A stretch of 53,351 nt of DNA from Candidatus Liptonbacteria bacterium. Its GTDB lineage: Bacteria; Patescibacteriota; Minisyncoccia; UBA6257; 2-01-FULL-56-20. A model generated the notes under the pieces. That model was not told the DNA's origin. It ran no database searches and saw only the letters and a list, made by a program, of their open reading frames with translations. The stretch spans positions 1 to 53,351 of the forward strand of contig JACOXZ010000001.1 in NCBI GenBank assembly GCA_016182105.1. The letters run 5' to 3'. Position numbers and translations under genes: made by a program. The stretch's first letter is position 1; every line of letters starts with the position of its first letter. Shown in pieces: positions 35,267 to 44,835 of the stretch.

Positions 35267-37431
35267 TAAGGTTCTTTTATTGTAATCCGCTGATTCGCTT
35301 TTGTCTTAACGATTTTTTGTACTATTCCGCTAGGCCATTCTACGGTTACGCGGTCGATTTCGGCGCTCGCGCCGAGTCCGAATATGGACTCGAGAGAGTT
35401 TTGAGAGGCGTAACTACCGCCGGAATGTATTGCCCTGAACTGTTTTTTTACCACGCCGTTTTCTTTATATTCAATATAGATTTTCGCGCCTATTGCTGAT
35501 TTATTGCTTTTTGCCCCGATCAATTTTATTTTTATCCAATGGTTCGTTCCGCCGTTTGAAATGAAGAGAAAAGTTGGTCCGGGCCGGTATTCCTTGGCAA
35601 GTCCAAGTACGAGGTAATTTAGTCCCAAGGGCAGCTTTGGCACGTTGGGATCTCCGCTATCGAATCCGCCGGCATTCGTCATGATGATATCGTTATAGCC
35701 GTCGCTGTTGAAATCAGCGATTGCGAGTCCGCGGCCGTTTTGATACGTGCTTTGATCGCTTTGGCTGGTTAAATCCCGGACGCCGACTAAATCGGAAATG
35801 TCTACCATTTTCCCGTCACCAACATTTTGGAGCAGATGTCCGGTACCGCTGAAATTTATGTAGAGGTTAATGCCGCTGCGGAGCAGTGAGCCGATCCACA
35901 TTATGTCGTTTTTTCCGTCGTTGTTGTAATCGAAAATGAGAGCGCCGAAACCGAAATCGCCGAGTTCAAGTCCAACTGGCTTTGGCGACGCGATAGTTCC
36001 TTTCGAGAGCGTGTCCGGCGGAAACCAGCGGATATTGGGAATCAAATCTCTCCAGTCTACGTGAACTTCTTGACTGACGTTTTTGTAAAAATTATCCTGG
36101 CTGAGCCACAGGCCGTTATAAAACGTTCCGCGATTCGGGGGGTTCAAGATGTCGTACATCTCCGTTTCCGTATCGCTTTGCGGGCGGTATCGGGACCCGA
36201 ACGCCGATCCTAAGTTTGTAGCGAAAATATCTTCACTGCCGTCACCGTTCACATCCCCCGCCGCTATTCCCATCCACGCTCCGGATATGCCGAAGTTATT
36301 TTCATCGCTTACGTCTTTGAAATGGAAGCTCCCTAAGTTTTTGTACATACGTATGCGCCCAGGTATGTCATCGCCGGTTATTAAATCCGGCAATCCGTTT
36401 TTGTTGTTGTAGATGAATGAAGCGGCGAGCGTGTTGTTGCCGTCGGAATCGCCCACCACTCTGCCTTTTGAATCCACAATATTTTTATCCCAGGAATATA
36501 GTTTCTCTCCGTTTCTTTGATACACATAGTCGGGTTTTCCCGCGACGCCGGATTCTTTGGTTACGTCCATGAACGTCCCGTCCCCGTTGTTTTTATATAA
36601 AACATTTTCTTCTCCCGCAAAATGCGGCGTGGTAAATCCTACGAAATCGAAATCGGAATAATTTGCGACGAATAGATCTATGAACCCGTCGTTGTTGACG
36701 TCTCCCCATACCGCCGAAGTACCGTTCCCTCCGTGCGTGAGTCCGGCGGACATAGTTACGTTCTTGAAGTGGGGGATACCGTTTTTATCGTTGCCAACAT
36801 TACTGAAGAGAGTAACGCCGCCTTCGGCGGGGAAGTTATATTTGCCGTCCGTCTTATCAGTGTAGAAAAATGATGGCGGGGTAACCCTTTTGCCGAATCC
36901 TATCGGCGTCTCACCATAAGCGCTGTAGAAGGCTCCTTTCGTAGCGTTCGTGACAACTACATCTTCCCGGCCGTCGTTATCGTAGTCGGCAACCGCGCAT
37001 CCCACCCCGAGTTTGCCGATATTTCTGATCCCGGCCTTGTCGGTTACCTCCTCGAAAATAGGCAGGCCCAAAGAATCGTTGCCCTTGTTTAGAAAAAGCC
37101 TGTTCCCGAAATCCTTATCTTTAATTCCGTTCAACACCCCAAGAGACGTGTTGAAGGCGCCGAGTCCCGGTATGAATATATCCGGCAGGCCGTCGCCGTT
37201 CGCGTCAATGACGCAGACGCCGGATGATGTGAAGGTATCCACGTAAGAGGACCACGTTTTATGTTGCAGTGCCTGAGACGCGTCGCGGTAGGCATACGCT
37301 TTCAAGTTACTCGCGATATTCTTTTCGGGACCTTTTTCGGAACTCGAACGGTACATCATCGATGAGGCCCACACTGCCGTCAAAAGTATTGCCGCGAGTA
37401 TTAATATTTTTTTGGCGATGGGGTGGTCCAC
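35266..37431 (-). CDS. FG-GAP/VCBS repeat protein with ASPIC/UnbV C-terminus (CRTAC1-like)
   Basis: 721 aa; many D-x-[DN]-x-DG repeats (DANGDGLPDIFIP, DYDNDGREDVVV, DVNNDGFIDLFV), C-terminal DRVTVEWPSG. Confidence 0.85.
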   Translation of the reverse strand: MDHPIAKKILILAAILLTAVWASSMMYRSSSEKGPEKNIASNLKAYAYRDASQALQHKTWSSYVDTFTSSGVCVIDANGDGLPDIFIPGLGAFNTSLGVLNGIKDKDFGNRLFLNKGNDSLGLPIFEEVTDKAGIRNIGKLGVGCAVADYDNDGREDVVVTNATKGAFYSAYGETPIGFGKRVTPPSFFYTDKTDGKYNFPAEGGVTLFSNVGNDKNGIPHFKNVTMSAGLTHGGNGTSAVWGDVNNDGFIDLFVANYSDFDFVGFTTPHFAGEENVLYKNNGDGTFMDVTKESGVAGKPDYVYQRNGEKLYSWDKNIVDSKGRVVGDSDGNNTLAASFIYNNKNGLPDLITGDDIPGRIRMYKNLGSFHFKDVSDENNFGISGAWMGIAAGDVNGDGSEDIFATNLGSAFGSRYRPQSDTETEMYDILNPPNRGTFYNGLWLSQDNFYKNVSQEVHVDWRDLIPNIRWFPPDTLSKGTIASPKPVGLELGDFGFGALIFDYNNDGKNDIMWIGSLLRSGINLYINFSGTGHLLQNVGDGKMVDISDLVGVRDLTSQSDQSTYQNGRGLAIADFNSDGYNDIIMTNAGGFDSGDPNVPKLPLGLNYLVLGLAKEYRPGPTFLFISNGGTNHWIKIKLIGAKSNKSAIGAKIYIEYKENGVVKKQFRAIHSGGSYASQNSLESIFGLGASAEIDRVTVEWPSGIVQKIVKTKANQRITIKEP

Positions 37432-37438
37432 GGGTCCC

Positions 37439-39286
37439 TTAGTCTAGGGTGATATATCTCTCCTCGCTGTCGGAGAAAACTTTTTCTTCTGAGATCAAAC
37501 TCTCGAAGCGGATAAGCTCCTGCGGTAACTCAGAGATGAACCGCGAAGGGATATCATAGAAGCTCAAGTGAAGTTCTTTCTTCGCGCGCGTCATCGCAAC
37601 GTACATGAGTCGTCGCTCTTCTTCAAGTTCAGTTTCGTCTTTTAGCGAGCGGGCATGGGGGAGGAGTCCTTCCGAGCAGCCAATCACAAAAACTTGATCA
37701 AACTCAAGGCCTTTAGCGAGGTGAATGGTCATCAGATTCACGGCATATTGCGAAGGGCTTATTGCTGATTGTTTTTTATTACTTGCCCTTTGCGCTTTGC
37801 TACTCACAATAACATCAGTTGGCTGGAGCAGGCTTACTTGTTCCAAAAAGGCTGATAAATCCCCGAATTTTGAAGCAAAAGTCATTAGCTCAGCTATGTT
37901 TTCTTTGCGTTCCGCGGCATTTATAAAGTTTTTTTCGAGATAGCCAAAATAATCAGAAGCTTTAATAAAAAACTGAATTAGCTTCAAAGGCGAGAGATCC
38001 GTTCTTCTTAATAAATTTTCCCGAAGTTCCGAGAATTTAGTTCTAGAAAACGTCTTAGCTAAACGGTCGCGGCTTATTTCTTCCTCAGGGTTCAATGTCA
38101 AGCGGAGGGCGGCTAAGACGTCTTTTATCTCCCTACGCTCATAGAATCTTACTCCGCCGAAGATTTGATAGGGAATGTTTTCTTCTAAGAGCGCTTGTTC
38201 AATCGGCCGCGATTGGGCATTGGTGCGGTAGAGGATGGCGGTCGTATAATTTCTAATTTCTAATTTCGAATTTCTAATTTGCTCGATAACCAGCGCCGCC
38301 TCTTCCTCTTCGCTGCCTGCTTCGGAAATTTTTATTGGGCCGCCTTTCTGATTTTTCGTCCAGAGATTCTTCGGTTTTTGGTATTTATTGTTTTGGATAA
38401 GCGTTGAAGCCGCAGTGATAATATTTTGAGTTGAGCGATAGTTTTCTTCGAGAAGCGCGACACGCGAGCCCGGCCAGTCACGCTCAAAGTTCAAAAAAAT
38501 ATCCAGGTTTGCGTAGCGCCAGCCGTAGATCATCTGCTGGTCGTCGCCGACCACGCTCAAGTTTCCGATTTTGCCGGCAAGAAGTTTTACGAGTTCGTAT
38601 TGCTTGTTATTCAGATCTTGATATTCGTCGATCAGCAAATAAGGGAATCGGCGTTCGTATTCTTGAAGTACAACTGGATGAGATTTGAAAATTTTAACCA
38701 CCTTTTCGATCAGATCGTCAAAATCAAAGGCATTGTTTTTCGCGAGATCGCTTTCGTAACGTCTAAAAACTTGAACAATCGTTTTATCTTCCGGACTCTC
38801 GGATTTTCTTAACTCGTTCAGGGCGATTTTGCCGTTTTTGATTTCCGAAATTTTTTGGCTGAAGTATGCCGGTCCTAAATCAGGATTTTTTATTCCGGCG
38901 GCTTTCACGATTTTTCGGAGAAGACCGATAGAGTCCTGATCGTCAAAGATCACGAAGCGGGAATTTCGTTCTAAGAGCCCGGCTTCTTCGCGGAGAATTT
39001 TGGCGCCTAAAGAGTGAAAAGTGCTGATAAGAGGCCTCGGGCTTTGGGCTAAGGGTTTCTCGATTCTTAAGAGCATTTCTCTCGCGGCTTTGTTGGTAAA
39101 AGTCAAGGCGCAGATTTTATCCGCCCTCACTCCTTTTTCGATTAAATAGATGAGTCGGCTGGTCAAGGTCCGGGTTTTACCAGTGCCGGCGCCAGCCACG
39201 ATCAAGAGTGGTTTATTCGGCGCCTCTACAGCTGATTGTTGTTGTGGATTCAGGTCTTTCTGGTCAAATTGGTTCAATTTCCTCAT
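37439..39286 (-). CDS. UvrD/PcrA/Rep family DNA helicase
   Basis: 615 aa; LNPQQQSAVEAP, VAGAGTGKTRTL, LIDEYQDLN, GDDQQMIYGWRYA, LMTIHLAKGLEF. Confidence 0.94.
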   Translation of the reverse strand: MRKLNQFDQKDLNPQQQSAVEAPNKPLLIVAGAGTGKTRTLTSRLIYLIEKGVRADKICALTFTNKAAREMLLRIEKPLAQSPRPLISTFHSLGAKILREEAGLLERNSRFVIFDDQDSIGLLRKIVKAAGIKNPDLGPAYFSQKISEIKNGKIALNELRKSESPEDKTIVQVFRRYESDLAKNNAFDFDDLIEKVVKIFKSHPVVLQEYERRFPYLLIDEYQDLNNKQYELVKLLAGKIGNLSVVGDDQQMIYGWRYANLDIFLNFERDWPGSRVALLEENYRSTQNIITAASTLIQNNKYQKPKNLWTKNQKGGPIKISEAGSEEEEAALVIEQIRNSKLEIRNYTTAILYRTNAQSRPIEQALLEENIPYQIFGGVRFYERREIKDVLAALRLTLNPEEEISRDRLAKTFSRTKFSELRENLLRRTDLSPLKLIQFFIKASDYFGYLEKNFINAAERKENIAELMTFASKFGDLSAFLEQVSLLQPTDVIVSSKAQRASNKKQSAISPSQYAVNLMTIHLAKGLEFDQVFVIGCSEGLLPHARSLKDETELEEERRLMYVAMTRAKKELHLSFYDIPSRFISELPQELIRFESLISEEKVFSDSEERYITLD

Positions 39287-39296
39287 TATGCTATAA
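39268..39296 (+). promoter_or_regulatory. Promoter of LysM/M23 gene
   Basis: TTGGTT, 17-bp spacer, TATAAT; start codon about 50 nt downstream. Confidence 0.55.
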
Positions 39297-39345
39297 TCCA
39301 GCTATTAGTAACATTTTAGTCCATTTGAATAATGCCAAGAAGCCA

Positions 39346-40344
39346 ATGACATTGGCTGTTTTTTTCGTTTTAGGTTTCTCTTTAATAGGCACTCTTTCCT
39401 TGCGGTCAAAAGCCGATCAAGGAGACGTTTTTGGCGGACCAGTTCTCTTCCCATCATTTACGCCTTCTGCTTCTTTAAACCAACTCGCCCTTCTTACGAG
39501 CCAGGGTGGGGTCCTCACCCAGCCGCGGCCAGCTGACTGGAGCGAGAATTCTTACGAGCCAGGACTCTCAGCCGCGACTTTGGCCGATTTAAGTCAGCCC
39601 ATCGGGCTTTTTAACGCTAGAGGAGGCATTTTGAATTACAAAGTTAAAAAAGGCGACACTCTCTCGGGTATTGCACTGGAGTTCGGCATCTCTGTCCAGA
39701 CAGTCATAAATGCCAATCCCGAAGTTCGGGCTAGGAGTCTTCAGATTGGCCAGGAGCTAAAAATTCTTCCTGCTTCCGGTATTGTCTACGACGTCAAGGA
39801 CGGCGACACACCAGAATCAATTGCTGAAACTTTCGGCATAGACCTACTCGAGATTCAAGATTTTAACCGATCAGTTGATTTCTCCTCCCTTGCGCCAGGC
39901 GTCTCCCTGGTCATTCCCGGCGCGGTACGGCTTAGCGCTTCTTATCAAAGCGGGAATCTCCCGAATCTCGGCGGCTATTTCGCCGATCCAGCAGTTGGCT
40001 TCAATTGGGGCCAACTCCATCCTTATAATGCCGTTGATATCGCGAATACCTGTGGCACAAAGGTTCAAGCAGCCGCCGAAGGGCTAGTGATTCCTGATGA
40101 GCGTTACGGCGACGGCATCTCCGGTTGGAATTCCGGCTACGGCCATTTCGTGCTTATTGAGCATCCGAACGGCACGCAAACGCGCTACAGCCATTTAGAT
40201 AAAGTTCTTGTCTCAATCGGCAACTATGTGAGTCAAGGCGAGGACATCGGCACTATGGGGAATACGGGTAATGTCCACGGTCCAACTGGCTGTCACCTCC
40301 ACTTCGAAGTCTACGGCGCCCAGAATCCGTTTGCTAGGCAGTAG
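39346..40344 (+). CDS. LysM-domain M23 family metallopeptidase
   Basis: Two LysM repeats (YKVKKGDTLSGIALEFGISVQTVINANP; YDVKDGDTPESIAETFGIDLLEIQDFN), then GHFVLIEHPNGTQTRYSHL and GNTGNVHGPTGCHLHFEV; start at 39346 preferred over 39208. Confidence 0.9.
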   Translation: MTLAVFFVLGFSLIGTLSLRSKADQGDVFGGPVLFPSFTPSASLNQLALLTSQGGVLTQPRPADWSENSYEPGLSAATLADLSQPIGLFNARGGILNYKVKKGDTLSGIALEFGISVQTVINANPEVRARSLQIGQELKILPASGIVYDVKDGDTPESIAETFGIDLLEIQDFNRSVDFSSLAPGVSLVIPGAVRLSASYQSGNLPNLGGYFADPAVGFNWGQLHPYNAVDIANTCGTKVQAAAEGLVIPDERYGDGISGWNSGYGHFVLIEHPNGTQTRYSHLDKVLVSIGNYVSQGEDIGTMGNTGNVHGPTGCHLHFEVYGAQNPFARQ

Positions 40345-40348
40345 AAAT

Positions 40349-41956
40349 TTAGATTTCTTCTCTTAATCTATAACTAAAGGCCTCGGCCAAATGCTCGGCA
40401 GAGGTTTTTTCTTTCTGCTCGAGGTCGGCGATGGTGCGGCTGGTTTTAAGAAGTCTAAAATAGCCGCGGGGCGAGAGTCGGGTTTTGTCCAAAGTTTCTA
40501 GGAAATCTTCGGCGGCCTTATCCAGATTTACCAATTCCTCGGTTTGCTTCGAGCTCATCTCGGCATTGGTTTGTCCGCCGAAGGCGTGCGCCCGAGGCCC
40601 ATCCGCCTTTGGCGGAGATCCGCCTCTGGCGGAGATCTTTTTGAAACGTTCTTTCTGGAGTACCCTAGCAGATTCAACCTGTTTTTTAATACCCGGGCTT
40701 TCAGGATTTCCGATTCTTTTTCGCCTTAACTCTTTTAGATCAATCCTCGGTACTTTGATTTGAAGGTCAATGCGGTCAAGCAAGGGCCCGGAAATCTTCT
40801 TCTGATAGCGGATGACTTCATAAGCGCCGCAGCGGCACTCTTTCTCCGGGTCGCCCCAGTAGCCGCAAGGACAAGGATTCATTGCCGCTATAAGAGAAAA
40901 ACGGCTAGGAAAAGTTAGGGTATTTTTGGCTCGGGCCACCCTCACCATTCCGGATTCCATCGGTTGTCGAAGGGCCTCAAGGATATTTTTTTGAAACTCC
41001 GGCAGTTCATCTAGGAAGAGAACGCCGCGGTGAGCAAGACTGATCTCGCCGGGTTTGGGATCTCCTCCGCCGCCAACAATTGCGATTACCGAGGCAGTCT
41101 GGTGCGGCGCGCGGAAAGGCCGGTTTTTGATAAGTCCGCCTGGAGCGAGGCCGGCTGCGCTATAAATCTTCGTAATTTCAATAGCCTCTTCGCGGGAGAG
41201 CCCCGGGAGAATCCCGGTTAAGGCTTGGGCTAAGAGGCTTTTCCCAACTCCCGGAGGCCCGATCATAAGCAGATTGTGGCCGCCTGCAGCCGCAATGACT
41301 AAGGCCCTTTTCGCATGTTCTTGGCCTTTAATTTCCGAAAAGTCCACGAGAGAATTTACCACTCCTTCTTCTTTGTTTTTAAAAACAGCCGGCTCGATAC
41401 TTCGCCGACCCTCGAGAAAATCAATGGCTTCAGTAAGATTTTGAAGAGGGATTATTTTTAAATCTTTTATCGCGGCGGCTTCAGCCGCGTTTTCTTTGGG
41501 CAAGAGCAAAAATTTAAAGCTAGCTTCACGAGCCATCTCGCTAATATTGAGCGCGCCATTTATTGGACGGAGCCGTCCGTCCAGGGCCAGCTCGCCCGCG
41601 AAAACTTTGTCGCTGGTTTCAAAGTCTTTAATTTGTTTTGTGGCCAAAAGATAGCCTAAGGCGATTGCGAGGTCATACTGCGAGCCGGCTTTTTTAATAT
41701 CCGCAGGCGCGAGATTTACGGTGATTTTCCTGTTCTCTCTATTAGGAGGCTTTGCGCCGCTGTTTTTTAAGGCCGAGTTAACTCTTTCCTTGGCTTCGCT
41801 TACGGCTTTGTCCGCGAGGCCGACAATATTAAAAGCATGGAGACCGACATTCAGGTCAATCTCTACTTCAATTAGTTTGGCTTTAATGCCCTCAAGCTCG
41901 GCCGAGTGGACCTTAGCGAGATTTTTAAGCACGAGTGATCTTGAATTTGTCGCCAA
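40349..41956 (-). CDS. comM: YifB/ComM family Mg chelatase-like AAA ATPase
   Basis: 535 aa; GPPGVGKSLLAQALTGILPGL, FRAPHQTASVIAIVGGG, LDELPEFQKNILEALRQPME, NPCPCGYWGD. Confidence 0.93.
   Translation of the reverse strand: MATNSRSLVLKNLAKVHSAELEGIKAKLIEVEIDLNVGLHAFNIVGLADKAVSEAKERVNSALKNSGAKPPNRENRKITVNLAPADIKKAGSQYDLAIALGYLLATKQIKDFETSDKVFAGELALDGRLRPINGALNISEMAREASFKFLLLPKENAAEAAAIKDLKIIPLQNLTEAIDFLEGRRSIEPAVFKNKEEGVVNSLVDFSEIKGQEHAKRALVIAAAGGHNLLMIGPPGVGKSLLAQALTGILPGLSREEAIEITKIYSAAGLAPGGLIKNRPFRAPHQTASVIAIVGGGGDPKPGEISLAHRGVLFLDELPEFQKNILEALRQPMESGMVRVARAKNTLTFPSRFSLIAAMNPCPCGYWGDPEKECRCGAYEVIRYQKKISGPLLDRIDLQIKVPRIDLKELRRKRIGNPESPGIKKQVESARVLQKERFKKISARGGSPPKADGPRAHAFGGQTNAEMSSKQTEELVNLDKAAEDFLETLDKTRLSPRGYFRLLKTSRTIADLEQKEKTSAEHLAEAFSYRLREEI
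40602..40633. repeat. Tandem TCCGCC-N3-GGCGGA hairpins within comM
   Basis: TCCGCCTTTGGCGGA, then TCCGCCTCTGGCGGA; encodes part of RGGSPPKADGPRAHAFGGQTN. Confidence 0.85.
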
Positions 41957-42299
41957 TCTTCTTCAGGGTATTTTTGATTTTGCACTTCTGACAAAGCCTG
42001 GAGGCTGGCACAATCGAAAGAACTTTGCCGAAAATTTCGCTCTGACACTGTTCGCAAATCCCGTATTTGCCGGTTTTGATTTTGTTTAAAGCGAGATCAA
42101 TATCGTTAATTCGATCTTTAAATACCCGACTTATAGCTAAGCGGTTGCCGATCTCTTCAGCCTCGTCAGATTCTTCGTCAAAGTGATCCGTGTCATCGCC
42201 AAAATCTTCCGGTTGGCTTTGGGCTTTGGCTTCTTTAAGGAGCCTGACCTTTTCTTTCTCCAGTTTTTCCTGATATTTTTTAAGCTCTTCCTTGGTCAT
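41925..42299 (-). CDS. DksA/TraR-type C4 zinc-finger protein
   Basis: 124 aa; KTGKYGICEQCQSEIFGKVLSIVPASRLCQKC. Confidence 0.88.
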   Translation of the reverse strand: MTKEELKKYQEKLEKEKVRLLKEAKAQSQPEDFGDDTDHFDEESDEAEEIGNRLAISRVFKDRINDIDLALNKIKTGKYGICEQCQSEIFGKVLSIVPASRLCQKCKIKNTLKKIGDKFKITRA

Positions 42300-42417
42300 C
42301 CCGTTAGAAGCAGATCGCGATCTAGGCGAGTCTGCGGTTTAATTTTATTCATTGTAATGACTATATATTTATTGATATTTGGAGTTTTTGCAACGCGATC
42401 GCGGCTTCTAACGGGAT
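42298..42417 (-). repeat. Start-codon-abutting inverted-repeat cassette family A, copy 3
   Basis: ATCCCGTTAGAAGC / GCTTCTAACGGGAT 14-bp TIRs; adjoins the dksA-like ATG. Confidence 0.85.
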
Positions 42418-42483
42418 CATGTCTAGCCCCATAATAGTCCTGGAAAGCGGTCATAGCAAGAGAGCGGGCTTGATTTACGTTCT

Positions 42484-44181
42484 TTACTTGAAAACCCTTA
42501 CGGTTTCAAGGTACCAATTATTTACTTGTTGAAAACGGTTGGCTGATTCAGCTATTGAACCGCTCGCGAGCCCCATAAGACCTTTTTTGGTTATATAAAG
42601 GTAGTTCGGCGAGTATAGAAAAACGGCCGGATAATCAAGAGTAATGATTTTTTGGAGTTCGCTGAATTGATTTTTCCGCTTTTCCGGATCCAGATTTTGG
42701 CGTATAGCTTCAATAAGTTCATCAGCCTTTTTGTTGTTGTAAAGGCTTAAGTTAAGGCCGGGAGAAAATCTGCCGGAAGAATGCCAGAAAGAAAATAGAT
42801 CTGAGTTTTCGTTTAAGACATTGCCAAAAAGCAAGGCCTCGTAATCTCGGTTTTTAATTACAGTCTCCACAATTTCTTCTGGTGAGAGGACGACCAAGTT
42901 TATCTTAAATCCGATCTCTTCCCAGGCTGATTTTAAGATATTGGCCGTTTTTAAAAGGAAAGGTACTTGAGGAATAACTAAATTAAATCCGAGTTCAATT
43001 TCACTGTTCTTTATTTTTTTAGAGCGAAAGCCACTCGAGGATGATTTCTGCCAAAGAGCTTTCTCTAAAATATCACTAGCCAATTGGACTCGTGAAAGCG
43101 AAGAAGTGGAAACTAAATCTTCTAGGGCTTCCGGATCAAAATAAGCCGCCCCTTTGGGGATGGGATGAGAGAGCATCTCAGCCTCGCCCTCAAAAGTTTC
43201 TCGGATAAGCTTTTCTTTGGGAGCGGTTAGCGTCAAGGTCCTCCTTACCTCAAGTTCTTTAAAACTTAGATTTCGGCTTTGGTTTAGAAAAACCGCATAA
43301 TAGCTCGGCAAGCTAAACTTAATAACCTGATGCGGACGTTTCAGTCCCCCAAGCTCCTCTGTCCGAAGAGTTATAAAGCCGTCGACTTCGCCGCTCGAGA
43401 AGGCTAGGACTAGCTCCTCGGTCTTCCGGAAAAAGCGAAAACTGAATTTTTTAATGAAGGCTGGACCCAGAACGTAGTTCGGATTGGCCTTAAGCTCGTA
43501 GAGAGTGATAAAGCCGCCGCTTTCCTTGTCATAAGATTCAAATTGATAAGGTCCGCTCCCTACAGGACTTAAGTTATAGTCCGAGAGCCGCCAGTTAGCT
43601 CCTGGAATTTCGCCAAAAATATGCCGAGGCAGGGGACGGAGGTTCTTCAGATTTTCCGCAAAAAAAGAGTAAGGACTTGCTAGGCTAAACTCAAGTTCGA
43701 GTTCGCTTATGCGGGAGGCAAGCACCCCCTGCCAGCTTAAAAAAAAAGGCGAATTGGTATTAGGGTCCTGAATTTTCTGAACGGTAAAGAGGATGTCATC
43801 GCTTAGGAGCGGCCTCTGGTCCGACCACTTTAAGTTTTCTTTAAGTCTCACCTTCCAGATCCGACCATCTTTCCCGGATTCGATCTTACTTGCGAGGTCC
43901 TCGAGTCGGCTGAAGACTAATCTTACAAGACCTTTATCAATTTCGCCGATTGCGAGAACCGGGTTTATGTAGGCTGGCTGGCCAACTATTGCTTCAATAT
44001 ATTTTCCGCCAGGAGCCGGGATTTCTATGGTTGCCCCCGCAATAAAGATAGCGGTTAAGCCGCTCGAACTTAGGACAAAGAAAAAGGCGGCAAACCAAAA
44101 AACTCGGCGCTCCGCCTCTTTAAGGTTCAGGTATATTTTTTTTAAATTACCCACTTCAGGAGACGAGCTGAATAATGGCAA
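42484..44181 (-). CDS. ABC transporter peptide-binding protein (SBP family 5)
   Basis: 565 aa; N-terminal TM; VRLKENLKWSDQRPLLSDDILFTVQKIQDP; YSPNYLYI C-terminal pattern. Confidence 0.85.
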   Translation of the reverse strand: MPLFSSSPEVGNLKKIYLNLKEAERRVFWFAAFFFVLSSSGLTAIFIAGATIEIPAPGGKYIEAIVGQPAYINPVLAIGEIDKGLVRLVFSRLEDLASKIESGKDGRIWKVRLKENLKWSDQRPLLSDDILFTVQKIQDPNTNSPFFLSWQGVLASRISELELEFSLASPYSFFAENLKNLRPLPRHIFGEIPGANWRLSDYNLSPVGSGPYQFESYDKESGGFITLYELKANPNYVLGPAFIKKFSFRFFRKTEELVLAFSSGEVDGFITLRTEELGGLKRPHQVIKFSLPSYYAVFLNQSRNLSFKELEVRRTLTLTAPKEKLIRETFEGEAEMLSHPIPKGAAYFDPEALEDLVSTSSLSRVQLASDILEKALWQKSSSSGFRSKKIKNSEIELGFNLVIPQVPFLLKTANILKSAWEEIGFKINLVVLSPEEIVETVIKNRDYEALLFGNVLNENSDLFSFWHSSGRFSPGLNLSLYNNKKADELIEAIRQNLDPEKRKNQFSELQKIITLDYPAVFLYSPNYLYITKKGLMGLASGSIAESANRFQQVNNWYLETVRVFK

Positions 44182-44365
44182 TTATCATAAAAAGGGCGGC
44201 GAGGAGGATTGTGCTTCGAAAAATTATTTTTTCGAGTCCCCGGCGCGTTTGATAAAAGCCGCCTTCGCCGCCAAAAATGCCGGAGAGTCCCGCAGATCTT
44301 TCCTGAAGCAAAATCAAGATAACCAAGACGATCGAGATGATTAGTTGGAGGATGGTAAGTATCAT
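44156..44365 (-). CDS. secG: Preprotein translocase subunit SecG
   Basis: 69 aa; LIISIVLVILILLQERSAGLSGIFGGEGGFYQTRRGLEK. Confidence 0.9.
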   Translation of the reverse strand: MILTILQLIISIVLVILILLQERSAGLSGIFGGEGGFYQTRRGLEKIIFRSTILLAALFMIIAIIQLVS

Positions 44366-44485
44366 CCCGTTAGAGATAGGAAACGCCCTGCGTTTCCGTT
44401 GATGTCACGCAAGACCTTTAACTGATGTAAATACATGGTTACAAAACTTGATGTAGTTTATAAGATGGGGCATCTCTAACGGGAT
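44364..44485 (-). repeat. Start-codon-abutting inverted-repeat cassette family A, copy 1
   Basis: ATCCCGTTAGAGAT / ATCTCTAACGGGAT TIRs plus GGAAACGC-CCT-GCGTTTCC hairpin; spans the holin-like stop codon to the secG ATG. Confidence 0.9.
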
Positions 44486-44835
44486 CATTTAATTAAAAGG
44501 TGGAAGGCAAAATTCACTGCTCCTACGACGAGGGAGGCGAAAACCAAAGCAGGAACGGTTTCAATCGTAAGATTTTTAGTGAGGATGTCAAGAATATAGA
44601 TCACAATCGCGTTTACGAAAAAGAGTCCTAGTCCCAAGGTCAAAATAATAATCGGTCCCAAAATTAATTTAAGCACCGGTTTTAAGACGAAATTTAACCC
44701 CGTTAGAATCAAAGCAATCACAGCTACTTTTTTAAGATCAGAAGTCAGTTTAAAGCCTTGAATAAAATAGGCCGCTGCCATAAGCGATAGGCCATTTGCC
44801 AAAACCGCGCCAATCACCTTTATTAACCACTTCAT
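44485..44835 (-). CDS. Phage holin family (superfamily IV) 4-TM membrane protein
   Basis: 116 aa; LKPVLKLILGPIIILTLGLGLFFVNAIVIYILD. Confidence 0.85.
   Translation of the reverse strand: MKWLIKVIGAVLANGLSLMAAAYFIQGFKLTSDLKKVAVIALILTGLNFVLKPVLKLILGPIIILTLGLGLFFVNAIVIYILDILTKNLTIETVPALVFASLVVGAVNFAFHLLIK

Noticed and set aside
39208-39345. N-terminal extension of the LysM/M23 protein
   Set aside because: Overlaps the uvrD start antisense and lies upstream of or across the predicted promoter; start at 39346 preferred
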